From Stramenopiles sp. TOSAG23-2 (Eukaryota; Sar): a DNA stretch of 52,020 bases. A program made the position numbers and the translations under genes. The stretch spans positions 1-52,020 of the forward strand of contig LT649265.1 in the NCBI GenBank assembly GCA_900128395.1, read 5' to 3'. Below are positions 29,968 through 39,792 of this stretch, one piece after another. Under the pieces are notes generated by a model. The model was given only the letters and a program-made list of their open reading frames with translations. It made no database searches and had not been told where the DNA came from. Position 1 is the first letter of the stretch, and each line of letters opens with the position of its first letter.

Positions 29968-32309
29968 CGGAAGAGGATGATGAGATCATACAAAGTACGA
30001 CACGTAATATCAATGGCCAGGTTGTTGAGTTAGCTATTCTTGATGCTGATCCAAATATTGGTGTTCGAGCACGTTTAAATGGGTATAAAGATAAAATTAT
30101 GCTTGTAAAAGAAGATGACATGCTTGGTATTTTATTAAATAATGGTATTAGTGAAAATGATTTAGGTTCAATGGATTTAATTGATATAATTGAGAAATTA
30201 TTATCATTTGTCAATGTAAAATTAACAAAAGAAAACATTGAGCTTGGATTTGATAGTGACGATAACAATAATAATATTAATAATAAAAATCAAGCAACAT
30301 CAACGGAAGAGGAAAAAGTCAATGATATCATACAAATTCCAGAAATAAGCACGTTAACATTTGAAAATATTGAAACTGGGCATGTAAAATCAATTGAAGA
30401 AATATTAATATTTAATAATGATACTTGCCTTGTTAGTTGTTCAATGGATAAATCAGCACATTTATGGACATATAGTACAAGTAATACTAATTTTGCAATT
30501 CAATCGAAAAAAGTATTGTTTGGACATAATGATGTTGTAACTTGCGTATCAACATGTGGAAGTTGGATTTGTACTGGTTCACGTGATAAAACTGTTCGTA
30601 TATGGAATATGGAGGTAGATAATGCAGATGCAATAGTAGTGAATGCACATGATGATGTAGTAAGAGATGTAGAGATATTTACATATAATAATAATATGCA
30701 TATTGTTTCCGCGTCTCGAGATAAAACGATAAAAGTATGGAATTTTGATGGCAATAAGAATGAATGCGTGTTAGGCAAGACGTGGAAAGGTCATACAAAG
30801 CCCGTAGTAGCGCTTAGTAATTTTGTAACGGAACATGCATGTATAGTTTCATCATCAAACGATAAAACATTGCGTATATGGGATATGAATAAGGAAAATG
30901 AATCCATTGTGTTGAAAGGGCATGAAAAAGCTATTTCATGTGTCAAAGTTACAAAATTAGTCGTCTCTACTAATACAAGCGGTACAGATGAATGGGTAGT
31001 AGTATCTGGTTCGAGTGATAAATCCGTACGTATATGGTCATTGAAAGATGGCTTATGTTTACATGTAATTCAACCATTCAAAAAAGCTGTCATTCAGCTT
31101 TCCATTTTAAAAAATGATAGTATCAATAAGAATGCGTGTTTAGCGCTAACAAGTGATGGAAAAATTAATTTAATAGATTTAGCATCAGCTAAAGTTGTTA
31201 TTGATGATTTCATTATAAAAGAAAATAAATTAGTATTGAATGGTGCTACTATACGTTCTGTAACATCTTCCAACGGTGCGAATGATGGTTCCAATAGTTG
31301 CTTCTTTGGTTTACGAGATGGTAAAATTGCTGTTGCATCTGTTAAAATGGGAAATGATGTCCGTGATAGTAATAGCAACAATAGTAATGGTAATAGTAGA
31401 AGTAGTATTATTAGTAACGATAAAACCGATTATGTAACATGGGACCAAGCTGTTGTTGCAAAAGCAAAGGAAAATATAGATGCAAGTACTATTCCAAAAT
31501 CAAATGATGGTGGAACATATGTTAATATTACAGAAAATATGTTAGGAAATCTAAAGCAAGCTCCAGTAATGATGTACAACAGCAAAAAAAAAACATGGAA
31601 TGATGCTATAATATGGCGAGAAAATATCAATGGATCATTTGATCTGTATTTGATATCATCGAATGATCGAAAAGTTGATGTTGGTCCTTCCAAATTGTTG
31701 ATTTCATCGAAATATGTTGATGATAATCAATTGATGCAAAAGTCATCGTCGAATGTTTTAAAAAGTAATCATCATCTAGAACTCAAAATTGATTTAAAGG
31801 TTTTGTCACGATATCAATGTGGATGGGAATATTACGGTGCAACAATAAAGGGAATTGATAATGGCACCGTAAAACTATTATATGATGATGGTGAAGAGGA
31901 GACCATTAATCGTTTGTATTTAAAAGCATACGATACACTTTATCATACGAATGATTTAGTAGAAGTTAAATATAAAGGTAAGAAAAAATGGTATCGTGGC
32001 ACTGTTCAAGAAGAGGCCAATAATGGGCGTTATACTGTTAAATATAATTTGGATGGTGAGATAGAAACAAATGTAAAGCGTAAATCTCTTTGGTATGTTG
32101 ATTTAAATGTGGAGAGAAAGGAAAAAGAAGTTAGTTATAATGTTGGCGATGCAGTTCTTTGTAGACACAATCGTGGTGCACGTTTCTTTGGTGGTAAAAT
32201 TGAACATATATATCATTCTGATGGTGTAGAGAAGAAGTTTGATGTTTTATATGATGATGGGGATACTGAAAAGGAGGTAGAGAGATGGTTGATAAAAAAG
32301 AAGAATTGA
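29025..32309 (+). CDS. WD40 protein with C-terminal Tudor-like repeats
   Basis: 1094 aa. The first 440 residues are low-complexity (Asn, Ser and Gln runs, charged blocks) with one ordered stretch around 85-165. Six or so WD40 repeats follow (about 443-740), with clear DKTVRIW, DKTIKVW, DKTLRIW and DKSVRIW motifs. After a linker come three Tudor/Agenet-like modules at about 927-970, 978-1030 and 1040-1094. They share the pattern W-x2-Y/F-x-G-x-I/V followed by V-x-Y-D/N-D-G-E. Tudor-type modules read methylated residues or bind histone tails, so a chromatin or RNP adaptor is a plausible role (inference). The gene is intact. It is unusual for both module types to be in one chain with a large disordered N-terminus. 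Confidence 0.78.
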
Positions 32310-32628
32310 GAGAGAGAGGAAAAGAGAGACGGGGGGGGTAAAGTCCTCTCTTTTTGGATCTTTTAGAAACTACGAAGTACGAACTTATGTATCATACGTG
32401 TATCAGCACAGTTTTATATTGTGTTATATATATACATGTATGCATGTATATATATTTATTTTACTTTAACACGAGAAGTGTAAAATTACGTATGATATGC
32501 ATATAACTTAGATTTTAACCATCATTATTTATTTTACCCATTGTACTTCTATCATATCACACACACCCTTTTTACACTCTGGAGAGATACATTTTTAATT
32601 TTTATACTTTCGTATATTGTATTTTTTT
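32310..32628. other. Convergent 3' spacer
   Basis: Contains a G8 run near 32331, CGTA-type words at 32368-32400 and copy 3 of the dispersed element. No gene. Confidence 0.55.
32468..32540 (+). repeat. Dispersed 3'-flank element, copy 3
   Basis: Starts with AACACGAGAAGTGTAAAATTA minus its first base (32469-32488), then the core GATTTTAACCATCATTATTT (32511-32530) and TTTTACCCATTG. It combines both blocks found separately in copies 1 and 2. Confidence 0.7.
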
Positions 32629-34683
32629 TTATTGTTTTGCTTTTTTAAATGGCGGAGGTGCAGCAGTTGTTTTAAACAAACCAGATGGTGGTGGTGCAGA
32701 TGATGTTTTAAATAAACCTGCTGGAGGAGCTGGCGCAGATTTAAATAATCCTGCTGGAGGTGCAGGTGCCGCTTTAAATGGTGCAGGTGCCGCTTTAAAT
32801 GGTGCAGGTGCTGCTTTAAATGGTGCAGGTGCTGCTTTAAATGGTGCAGGAGCCGATTTAAATAATCCTTGAGGTGGTTGTGGTGCATTGTTACTATTAT
32901 TATTCATTCCTACGGAAGGTTGTGCTGGTTGTTGATATTGATATGTTGAATTAGTTGTCGAAATATTATTGCCAGTACTACCATTTGAGCTATCTGTTGA
33001 CATAGCGCCGAAATTTCTTTTCTTTCCTAATGGTATCATATTTGCTTTCGATCCACTGTAACCAGATGGTAATATTCGGGTTGTACCATTTACACGTAAT
33101 TGTTGTTGCTGTTGTTGTTGTGGTGGTGGTTGTTGTCGTTGTTGATATTGCATTCGCTGCTGCGGCTGCTGATCAGTTGATTGTTCTACTCCAGTTTGTT
33201 GATTCACAGCTCGCATAGAAAGACTATAATCAGTTCTACCATTTTGAGGGTTTTGTTTAAGTTGTAAAACTTTCACATAGACTTTTTGATTTCGTTCCAC
33301 AGCTGCATGGACATCACTGACAAAATCATTTGATATCTGCGCTTTTTGGACCAATCCAAAATGCCCTGCATGTGCTCCATCTAATTGCACGAAACATCCA
33401 AAATCTTTGATATTGTTTATAAAACCATGGCATATTTCATCTTGTTCTGGTTTTTTTCCTGCAGGCATTCCTTGATTTGGTTGTTGTTGCTGCATTTGCG
33501 GCTGCTGCTGATTTTCAGTTGATTGTTCTACTCCAGTTTGTTGATTCACAGCTCGCATAGAAAAACTATAATCAGTTCTACCATTTTGAGGATTTTGCTT
33601 AATTTCTAACACTTTGACAAACACTGGTTGATTTCGTTGCACAGCTGCATGGACATCGCGGACAAAATCATTTGATATATGCGCTTTTTGGACCAATCCA
33701 AAATGTCCTGCATGTGCTCCATCTAATTGCACGAAACATCCATAATCTTTGATGTTGTTAATAAAACCATGGCATATTTCATCTTGTTCTGGTTTTTTTC
33801 CTGTCGGTGGTTGCTTCATTCCTTGATTTTGCATATGTTGAGGTGGTCCTCGAAATTGTTGTTGCATCATTTGATGCGGTGGCATCATACCCCTAGGTGG
33901 AAACCCATTATTACCTGGAGGTGGTTGAAAATGCTGTGGTGGTCCTCGAAATTGTTGTTGCATTTGATGCGACGGCATTCCTCTAGGTGGCATTCCTCTA
34001 GGTGGCATTCCTCTAGGTGGCATTCCCATGTTTGGCAGCATTCCACGTCCATACATTTGCTGTGGATGTCTGCCTTGATGTGGAAATTGCTGATGTGGCG
34101 CTGGTTGGAAGTTGTTATTATAATTATTAGGACCTGAATTATTATTATTACTACTATTATTATTATTATTATTGCTATTATTAGAAGACAATAAATCTAC
34201 TATACTTGAAAGTTTCGCTTCTTTCTGTTGCTTTGATCTACCGCTATCGCCATTGTCATCGGATTCACCGATACCGGCAGCATCCATTGCATCTTCCATA
34301 GTCATCGGGTCGAAAAAATTCTTGTCTTTCCATCGACCAACAACTTTTTTAATAGTTTTTTTATCTTTTTTATTTGCTTTTGAGAAATGTTCCATAGTCG
34401 TCACTAAATTGGTTTGAAACCTTGAACATAATTTTCTTCCAAGTTCTTTTGATGTATTCGTAAAATTACGCAAAATGGCATCTATTGCATAACACATCGG
34501 TAAGAACTCCTCTTCATCGCAATCTTTTACAAACCTTTCCACGTAATGTACAATATGTTTATATTCTTTACTGTAAGATGAACAAATTTTTACAAAATTT
34601 TTAATAGCTGATGCGGATGGTGGATTTCTAGACGCAACTTTACCCATAGCATTATTTAATGGATCTTCACCAGACCAAGACAT
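32629..34683 (-). CDS. CID-like domain plus two S1 RNA-binding domains
   Basis: 684 aa. Residues 1-125 resemble a CTD-interacting (CID/ENTH-like) helical domain, ending in GRWKDKNFF, a typical CID helix. A Pro/Gln/Met-rich region follows, with three MPPRG repeats (221-235). Two S1 domains lie at about 299-387 and 413-500; both have GFINNIKDxGCFVQLDG and end SMRAVNQQTG, a C-terminal signature like that of the DHX8/Prp22 and ZCCHC17 S1 domains. The tail carries APAPFKA repeats (610-640) and GLFK motifs. CID domains bind the RNA polymerase II CTD and S1 domains bind RNA, so a role in co-transcriptional RNA processing is inferred. CID with tandem S1 is a combination I do not know from a named protein. 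Confidence 0.7.
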   Translation of the reverse strand: MSWSGEDPLNNAMGKVASRNPPSASAIKNFVKICSSYSKEYKHIVHYVERFVKDCDEEEFLPMCYAIDAILRNFTNTSKELGRKLCSRFQTNLVTTMEHFSKANKKDKKTIKKVVGRWKDKNFFDPMTMEDAMDAAGIGESDDNGDSGRSKQQKEAKLSSIVDLLSSNNSNNNNNNSSNNNNSGPNNYNNNFQPAPHQQFPHQGRHPQQMYGRGMLPNMGMPPRGMPPRGMPPRGMPSHQMQQQFRGPPQHFQPPPGNNGFPPRGMMPPHQMMQQQFRGPPQHMQNQGMKQPPTGKKPEQDEICHGFINNIKDYGCFVQLDGAHAGHFGLVQKAHISNDFVRDVHAAVQRNQPVFVKVLEIKQNPQNGRTDYSFSMRAVNQQTGVEQSTENQQQPQMQQQQPNQGMPAGKKPEQDEICHGFINNIKDFGCFVQLDGAHAGHFGLVQKAQISNDFVSDVHAAVERNQKVYVKVLQLKQNPQNGRTDYSLSMRAVNQQTGVEQSTDQQPQQRMQYQQRQQPPPQQQQQQQLRVNGTTRILPSGYSGSKANMIPLGKKRNFGAMSTDSSNGSTGNNISTTNSTYQYQQPAQPSVGMNNNSNNAPQPPQGLFKSAPAPFKAAPAPFKAAPAPFKAAPAPFKAAPAPPAGLFKSAPAPPAGLFKTSSAPPPSGLFKTTAAPPPFKKAKQ
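33163..33830 (-). repeat. Intragenic tandem duplication of the S1 unit
   Basis: The two S1-coding units are offset by about 342 bp (114 codons). Long DNA stretches are nearly identical (for example around 33205-33245 and 33547-33587), so the duplication is recent compared with the family. Confidence 0.8.
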
Positions 34684-35481
34684 GATGTTTTTAATTGTGT
34701 ATATATATATGTATATATATATCCTGTTACTTCACTTGTGTATCCTCTTACGTAGCGTATGTATACAAATATATATAAATATATATAAACTACAATGTTT
34801 TACCACTCACAATTTTAATGTACACACTTGTCGTGTAAGATTTCAATCGATATATCTACTGTAAAATAATCTTAATCTTCATTCATTTCCTGGTCGGCGG
34901 TGATTGATGGTCGATTTTTTTGTTGCTCAGCAGGAATATGATGAATATTTTTCCTATAGTGAATAGTGTTAAGAAAGTGGTATGTATGGTATTAGTATGG
35001 TACATTTTTTACATGAGATTCTAAATCGGGACCAAAATGGGACCGAAATCAAGCGGACCGTAATTTTATCAAAAAATGAATTTCAAAAAAGGATTTTGTG
35101 ATTTCATTTTTTTTAAAGAAATAAGCAAAGCGATATACCATTTTACAAAATAAAATCGGATATTTGTATGTTAATAATATCCATAATCGGCATATTTTGA
35201 TAAAATTACGGTCCGCTCACTTTTTCCAGTAGCATGACATAGCATTACATCGTATTCTATAGAATAATCAGTATAATACCCTACACAGTTGCTACATATA
35301 CAGGAACCATCATTATTGAAGGCATCACAATATTTTTATGTTTTTATATTAAAATATACTTAAACAGGTGTTTATTGGGGAAGCATTAATGAAAATAAAA
35401 ATGTTGAGTTTATTTTACAATTGTACCCTAAATGCATTATAGATGGCCCCATATCAGGTGTACACATTTTATTTTGTTTTA
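34684..35481. other. Spacer with MITE-like fold-back
   Basis: Upstream of the CID/S1 gene. Contains (TA)n at about 34698-34724, the fold-back element at 35052-35217 and AT-rich DNA. No gene recognised. Confidence 0.5.
35052..35217. mobile_element. MITE-like fold-back element (166 bp)
   Basis: Terminal arms AGCGGACCGTAATTTTATC (35052-35070) and its exact reverse complement (35199-35217), 19 bp perfect and extendable inward with mismatches. The AT-rich interior has no coding capacity. Dinucleotide CA flanks both sides and may be a target duplication. Size and structure fit a non-autonomous DNA transposon; no transposase is visible in the window. Confidence 0.55.
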
Positions 35482-36118
35482 TCACCGATAAAAATGAACA
35501 ACCTCACCTTTTAACCTTGATTCTTCTATTTTAAAAACCAACTCGTGGCTTTTTAAAGCATCTAATGCATCTGTATGAATTAATGTCCTGTCATTTTCTC
35601 GCACCGCACGGACAAACGTGCTCATTAAAAAATAGTCTGCATAGCCATGGCCTTTTAATCTACTATTTTTAATTTTTGGCTTATTTTGTTCACTATCCAA
35701 GACATTGTAGCATTTTCTTTTGCGTGTTAAAAAATCATATACTTCAACAACTTCCTCTGATTTACAAATTATTTCACCTTTCGATCCTCTTACTAACGTT
35801 TCTCTGACACAGCGTTTCTCAGTAGTACTAATCATGTTTAAATTTGCAGTTATACCGCCTTCAAACTCAAATAATACTTGCTGATTGTCGCATACATCGT
35901 TTTCACATTCATACACACATTTTCCGTAATCACTATGTTTTAAGGCGTTTAAAACATCTATTTCTTCAATATCAGTGGGTGATTTATCAATAATTAGGGC
36001 AGTTGGATTCCAATTTGTCGGGGCCCAATTCTTTTTCAACGGATAGTGCATATAAAGCATATTTTAACCCACGTTGGCCACACCCAACAATTGCAGCTTT
36101 TGAAGGGGCAGAAGTCAT
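35482..36118 (-). pseudogene. Gfo/Idh/MocA oxidoreductase, internally deleted
   Basis: From ATG 36118 the first codons read MTSAPSKAAIVGCGQRGLKYAL, a Rossmann NAD(P)-binding start (GxGxRG). That frame stops after about 43 codons. Right at the overlap, another frame continues to 35482 with the family's C-terminal domain (DYGKCVYECENDVCDN, TANLNM, RGSKGEI, GHGYADYFLMSTFVRAV). The middle of the protein (rest of the Rossmann fold and the catalytic EKP/HxxxD region) is absent. The junction falls in TATGCTTTATATGCACTA, where a short homology could have mediated the deletion. The C-terminal 192 aa could be expressed from ATG 36060 but would lack the cofactor site. Family members are sugar or dihydrodiol-type dehydrogenases. 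Confidence 0.75.
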
Positions 36119-36312
36119 GATATCCCAGATGCAGAGCGGGAGAGAGGGACCGAATGATTAGGGTGCGATTTCTCAAACGATTACATTACTATATACGGGT
36201 GTGTTTTTGTAATGTTGCTAATGACGGTTACGGTCTTCGCACGAGATGTGCACATGTGTAAGAAAAATATATATTTTTCTTCTATTTTCATGATGATAAT
36301 TTAGAGGGCACC

Positions 36313-36451
36313 TTTCGTTCATACTTTTTTTAAAATATATTAACTATAAATAGTTGTATACTAAGATACTAAGATTCCTATTTTATTTGATTGTAGTATT
36401 AGTATACAAATATATATACTTAATATATTTTTTAAAAAAGTATGAACGAAA
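36313..36451. mobile_element. MITE-like fold-back element (about 139 bp)
   Basis: The left arm from 36313 (TTTCGTTCATACTTTTTT) pairs with the reverse complement of the right arm ending at 36451 (AAAAAAGTATGAACGAAA). The pairing continues inward through TTAAAATATATTAA with small indels, for about 30 bp. No coding content. Arm sequences differ from those of the 35052-35217 element. Confidence 0.5.
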
Positions 36452-36499
36452 TTTTTCCTTGTAGTACGAATGGCTACCTGTGTGTATGCTGATTAATTC

Positions 36500-36524
36500 A
36501 GGCGCTCCAGCGGCTCCAGCGCCT
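36500..36524. other. GC-rich short hairpin
   Basis: AGGCGCT (36500-36506) pairs perfectly with AGCGCCT (36518-36524) around an 11-nt loop. It stands out in A/T-rich DNA and has no assigned role. Confidence 0.5.
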
Positions 36525-36664
36525 ATCAAATTTAATAATATTGTACTTTAAATGGATTTTAGAATAATGATTGCCAGGATTGCAGTCCCGCATATATATG
36601 AAAAAGCGGAAAATTAATTTTTTAAAATTTATTGAATTTAGAAATTGATATTTTGTATTACAAC

Positions 36665-36666
<2 letters not shown>

Positions 36667-36695
<29 letters not shown>
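36667..36695. repeat. (GA)n microsatellite
   Basis: About 14 GA units some 100 bp upstream of the CorA start codon, probably in the promoter or 5' leader. Confidence 0.9.
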
Positions 36696-36698
<3 letters not shown>

Positions 36699-36796
36699 TT
36701 GGTACGTGCAATATATATATATATATTATTAATATTATTATTATTATTATTATTATTATTTCAAATATAGAAAACAATCAAATAAGAAAAAAAAAT

Positions 36797-38155
36797 ATGA
36801 AAACAACGAATGTTGATGCAATCGCAGCAACGTCCCCACGGAAACGAATTGGATTGACGTCACCATCTGGTGTAGATGTACGCCATGGACTTTTCAAAAA
36901 TGATTTGCAAATACGTTCAATAAATATTTCAAATAAAAGTAGTGATGATAAAGAAGATAGAACAAAAAATAATAACGATCAATCATTGTTAATCTTAATG
37001 CCTGTTGATAGTGAGGAGGTATCAAGTGATAAAATATGTAACAAATGGTATGCTTCTGATGAAGTTGAAATATTTTTAAATCAAGTAACTTTTTTAATGA
37101 AAAATAATTGTAGGTTTTGGATCGACATTGATTTTTCATGCTTATCTGAAAATAATTTTGAAAAATTATGTAATATTTTGAATTTACATGAAACGACCAT
37201 GAGAGATTGTTTAATTGAAGATAAAACCGTTACTGATACGAAAATAGTACAATTAGATACTTATTTATTTTGTATTGTTGATACATTGCAAAATGTAGGT
37301 AATCATAACAATAATAACAACAACAACAAGAAACAACAGAAAAATAATAATAATAATAAAAAATATAAAGAATGGGAAACGAAAAATATGAATGTAATTT
37401 TATACAACAAAAATGAAGAAAATAATAAATTAAATGTTGGTGGTGTTGTTACGATGCATAATGGGCCAATTGATGGTCCAGATGAATTATATTCCCGCAT
37501 AGTAAATGGGCATAAAGGTAATATACCATCTAGTGAATGGGTTGTATGGGCAGTTTTTGATGTATTGACTGAAAGTTTAATTCCACGTATAGATTTAACT
37601 GATACTGCTGTTTTTGAAATTGAAAAAGTTAGCGTGCCAACAGATTTAAATGATCAAAGTGTAGATCAAAGCACTATCTTGCATCAAATTAAAATATCTA
37701 GAAGGCGATTAGGACAATTGAAACGTTCGCTTTCAAGTAAATTAGAATTGTTATATAATTTAACAACGACGTATAAGGATGTGCATACAAAATCTATGAT
37801 TGTCCATTTAAAAGCATTGGAAGCAGAAGTGAAATGGAAAACAGAACGAGTTATATCTGCACAAGAAAATTTACAATCAGCATATCAAAATTATTTAGCT
37901 TTTGTTAGTTTACAGGCAACGGCAGCTAGTAATTCCGCAAATGCAGTCTTGAAAAAAATTACTGTATTGTTAGCATTAACTACACCATTGAATTTAATTG
38001 CATCTATCTTTGGTATGAATGTCTATCCATTAAATCAAGTTAGTTTTGCACCAACATCTGATGATAATTATTCATTATTTATTGTATTATTATTTGTCAT
38101 GCTATTAAGTAGTTTAATCTTGCTTTTTGTTGCAAAAGGGAATAAATGGTTGTGA
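36797..38155 (+). CDS. CorA-family magnesium transporter
   Basis: 452 aa from ATG 36797; the upstream open frame has no ATG and runs through microsatellites. The decisive mark is the GMN motif (residues 406-408, IFGMNVYP) at the end of TM1, followed by TM2 (about 424-445) and a short basic tail. The order matches CorA/Mrs2/ZntB channels, which work as pentamers and move Mg2+ (or Zn2+, Ni2+, Co2+). A long helical region (about 290-390) corresponds to the CorA stalk helix. The soluble N-terminal domain carries an Asn/Lys/Gln insertion (about 171-190). I see no clear mitochondrial presequence, so a plasma- or vacuolar-membrane location is possible. Confidence 0.88.
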   Translation: MKTTNVDAIAATSPRKRIGLTSPSGVDVRHGLFKNDLQIRSINISNKSSDDKEDRTKNNNDQSLLILMPVDSEEVSSDKICNKWYASDEVEIFLNQVTFLMKNNCRFWIDIDFSCLSENNFEKLCNILNLHETTMRDCLIEDKTVTDTKIVQLDTYLFCIVDTLQNVGNHNNNNNNNKKQQKNNNNNKKYKEWETKNMNVILYNKNEENNKLNVGGVVTMHNGPIDGPDELYSRIVNGHKGNIPSSEWVVWAVFDVLTESLIPRIDLTDTAVFEIEKVSVPTDLNDQSVDQSTILHQIKISRRRLGQLKRSLSSKLELLYNLTTTYKDVHTKSMIVHLKALEAEVKWKTERVISAQENLQSAYQNYLAFVSLQATAASNSANAVLKKITVLLALTTPLNLIASIFGMNVYPLNQVSFAPTSDDNYSLFIVLLFVMLLSSLILLFVAKGNKWL

Positions 38156-38492
38156 TTGTGGATATTGGTGTTTATATGAAATATATATATATATGTGTGT
38201 GGAGAAAGATGCACATATATATGTATATTTTATTATTAAAAGTCAGAGGCGTGTTTAAATGTATTATGTACGGACGACGTATTATGATTTTTCGTATAAA
38301 ATATGCATCATTTTAAAATTTATATAAATATTCATGTATGCCACATATATATTCGTTTTTTAAAATAATACGATAAGTTCGTATTTACTTAAAAATAAAA
38401 ATAAAAAAAAAATATTTTTAATAAATAATTAGAGAGAATTATTTTTATTCGGGTATAAAAATAGACTAAATACGTTCGTATATATATATTTT

Positions 38493-38535
<43 letters not shown>
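38156..38535. other. Convergent 3' spacer
   Basis: AT-rich, with several CGTA words (38269-38305, 38370-38378, 38470-38478) and the long (CA)n run at its right end. No gene. Confidence 0.55.
38498..38533. repeat. (AC)n microsatellite
   Basis: About 18 AC units ending two bases before the stop codon of the TRAIP-like gene on the minus strand, so its 3' untranslated region starts with a GT repeat. Confidence 0.9.
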
Positions 38536-39792
38536 CTATCGTGGCACCCTACTATTACTAGCAAACCATTGTGGAGGTTGTGAATTAGATTTAGAAAGTC
38601 TGGATCCATTTGCTAATACAGCTTCTGCACGATCACTAACATCAGATTCTAATAATTGTTTTAATCTTTCAGCAGATGGTGGTGGGACGACGACTCTTAA
38701 TGGTGATGGTGCTATATTGTTGTTATTGACGGTAGCTAATGATGCAGTAGCACTTCTATTTTTACGAATGGTTAGGATGCGTTTATACTCTTTTGTTAAT
38801 TTTTCCCTTTCGTTTCTTTTAGTAAACATATGTTCCATTGCATCTTTCAATGCAGCTTCTCTTGCTCCTATTAAATCTTTATCTTTTGTAATTTTATCTA
38901 ATTGTGTTTTTAAATGATCATTCGTCATCTTTAAACGTGCATATGCTTGGTCCATTACTTTAATTGTTTTATTTATTTCTGTATTTTTTTTCTTCAACAA
39001 TGTACTATTTTTTTTTAACATTAATGTTTCTCGTGATTTCATTACTAAATCAGAATTAATCATTTCCATCATTTTTTTCATATTTATATTTTCTTCCGCC
39101 ATTTCTTCACAATTATTTTTTTCTTGTAAATATTGTTTATGTATTACATCATATCTATCTTCTGCATTCCGTTCTGAATTTGCTAATTGTTCACGTAACC
39201 ATTTTTCACGATCAGAACATTCACTAACATCTTTTAATCTTTCACGTGCAACATTTAATGCTCTTTTTATTTCATCCATTTTTTGCATTTGTTTCGTTTC
39301 ATTACGTGAAACATTCATTAATTTTTGTTGCATTTGACTACAACGACTGCGTTCAACTTGTAATTGCAATTTTAAATTGGATTCACTATTATTTTTATTA
39401 CCTGAAGCTTCTGTTTGTGTCCCATACTCTGCATATGTTTTTTGACTTGCAATTGTATTGCTATTTCCGATACGTGGTGTTGGAAAATATGAACCATCAT
39501 TTTCTTCTATTGCATAATATAATTTAATAATATCATTATTGCTTGTTACAGCTTTTTTACATGTTGGACATTTTGGAGATTGTTTAGACGAACGAAACCA
39601 TGCTAAGACACAAGGATGGTGGAATACATGGCCACAACTAAGTGCACATAAATTATTCGTAGTTTGTGATAAGCAAATTGCACACGCCGGTGCTATTAAT
39701 TCACCATTTCCTCTTGCTGTCATCCTATCATCAATATTATTATTCACATTTTCTATTGGTTTTAATGATTTTAATCGTGGCACTGGATTCAT
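38536..39792 (-). CDS. RING and coiled-coil E3 ligase, TRAIP-like
   Basis: 418 aa. The RING-H2 domain has ligands C37, C40, C53, H55, H58, C61, C75 and C78. The segment CGHVFHHPCVLAWF, followed by CPTCKK, closely resembles TRAIP (CGHTFHLQCLIQWF). A long coiled coil (about 145-345) follows directly, as in TRAIP. Residues 350-418 are low-complexity with a basic, proline-containing tail. Family knowledge: TRAIP is a nuclear E3 that ubiquitinates the replisome at stalled forks. Orthology is likely but not proven, since RING plus coiled coil also occurs in other ligases. No introns; start at the first ATG. Confidence 0.72.
   Translation of the reverse strand: MNPVPRLKSLKPIENVNNNIDDRMTARGNGELIAPACAICLSQTTNNLCALSCGHVFHHPCVLAWFRSSKQSPKCPTCKKAVTSNNDIIKLYYAIEENDGSYFPTPRIGNSNTIASQKTYAEYGTQTEASGNKNNSESNLKLQLQVERSRCSQMQQKLMNVSRNETKQMQKMDEIKRALNVARERLKDVSECSDREKWLREQLANSERNAEDRYDVIHKQYLQEKNNCEEMAEENINMKKMMEMINSDLVMKSRETLMLKKNSTLLKKKNTEINKTIKVMDQAYARLKMTNDHLKTQLDKITKDKDLIGAREAALKDAMEHMFTKRNEREKLTKEYKRILTIRKNRSATASLATVNNNNIAPSPLRVVVPPPSAERLKQLLESDVSDRAEAVLANGSRLSKSNSQPPQWFASNSRVPR

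Larger units (their letters stand above)
36119..36796. other. Spacer with fold-back, hairpin and microsatellites
   Basis: Between the broken oxidoreductase and the CorA gene. Holds the fold-back at 36313-36451, a GC-rich hairpin at 36500-36524, (GA)n at 36667-36695 and (TTA)n at about 36727-36760. No gene. The open frame through the GA run lacks an ATG. Confidence 0.55.

Noticed and set aside
29786..30268. Ser/Leu-rich frame opposite the WD40/Tudor gene
   Set aside because: Antisense to Asn/Lys-rich coding DNA, which automatically gives Leu/Ile/Ser-rich frames.
35052..35217. Possible tRNA or structured RNA in the fold-back
   Set aside because: No A-box or B-box and no cloverleaf; the long perfect terminal arms fit a transposon-like fold-back better.
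36632..36796. N-terminal extension of the CorA frame
   Set aside because: It has no ATG and translates GA, TA and TTA microsatellites; the real start is at 36797.
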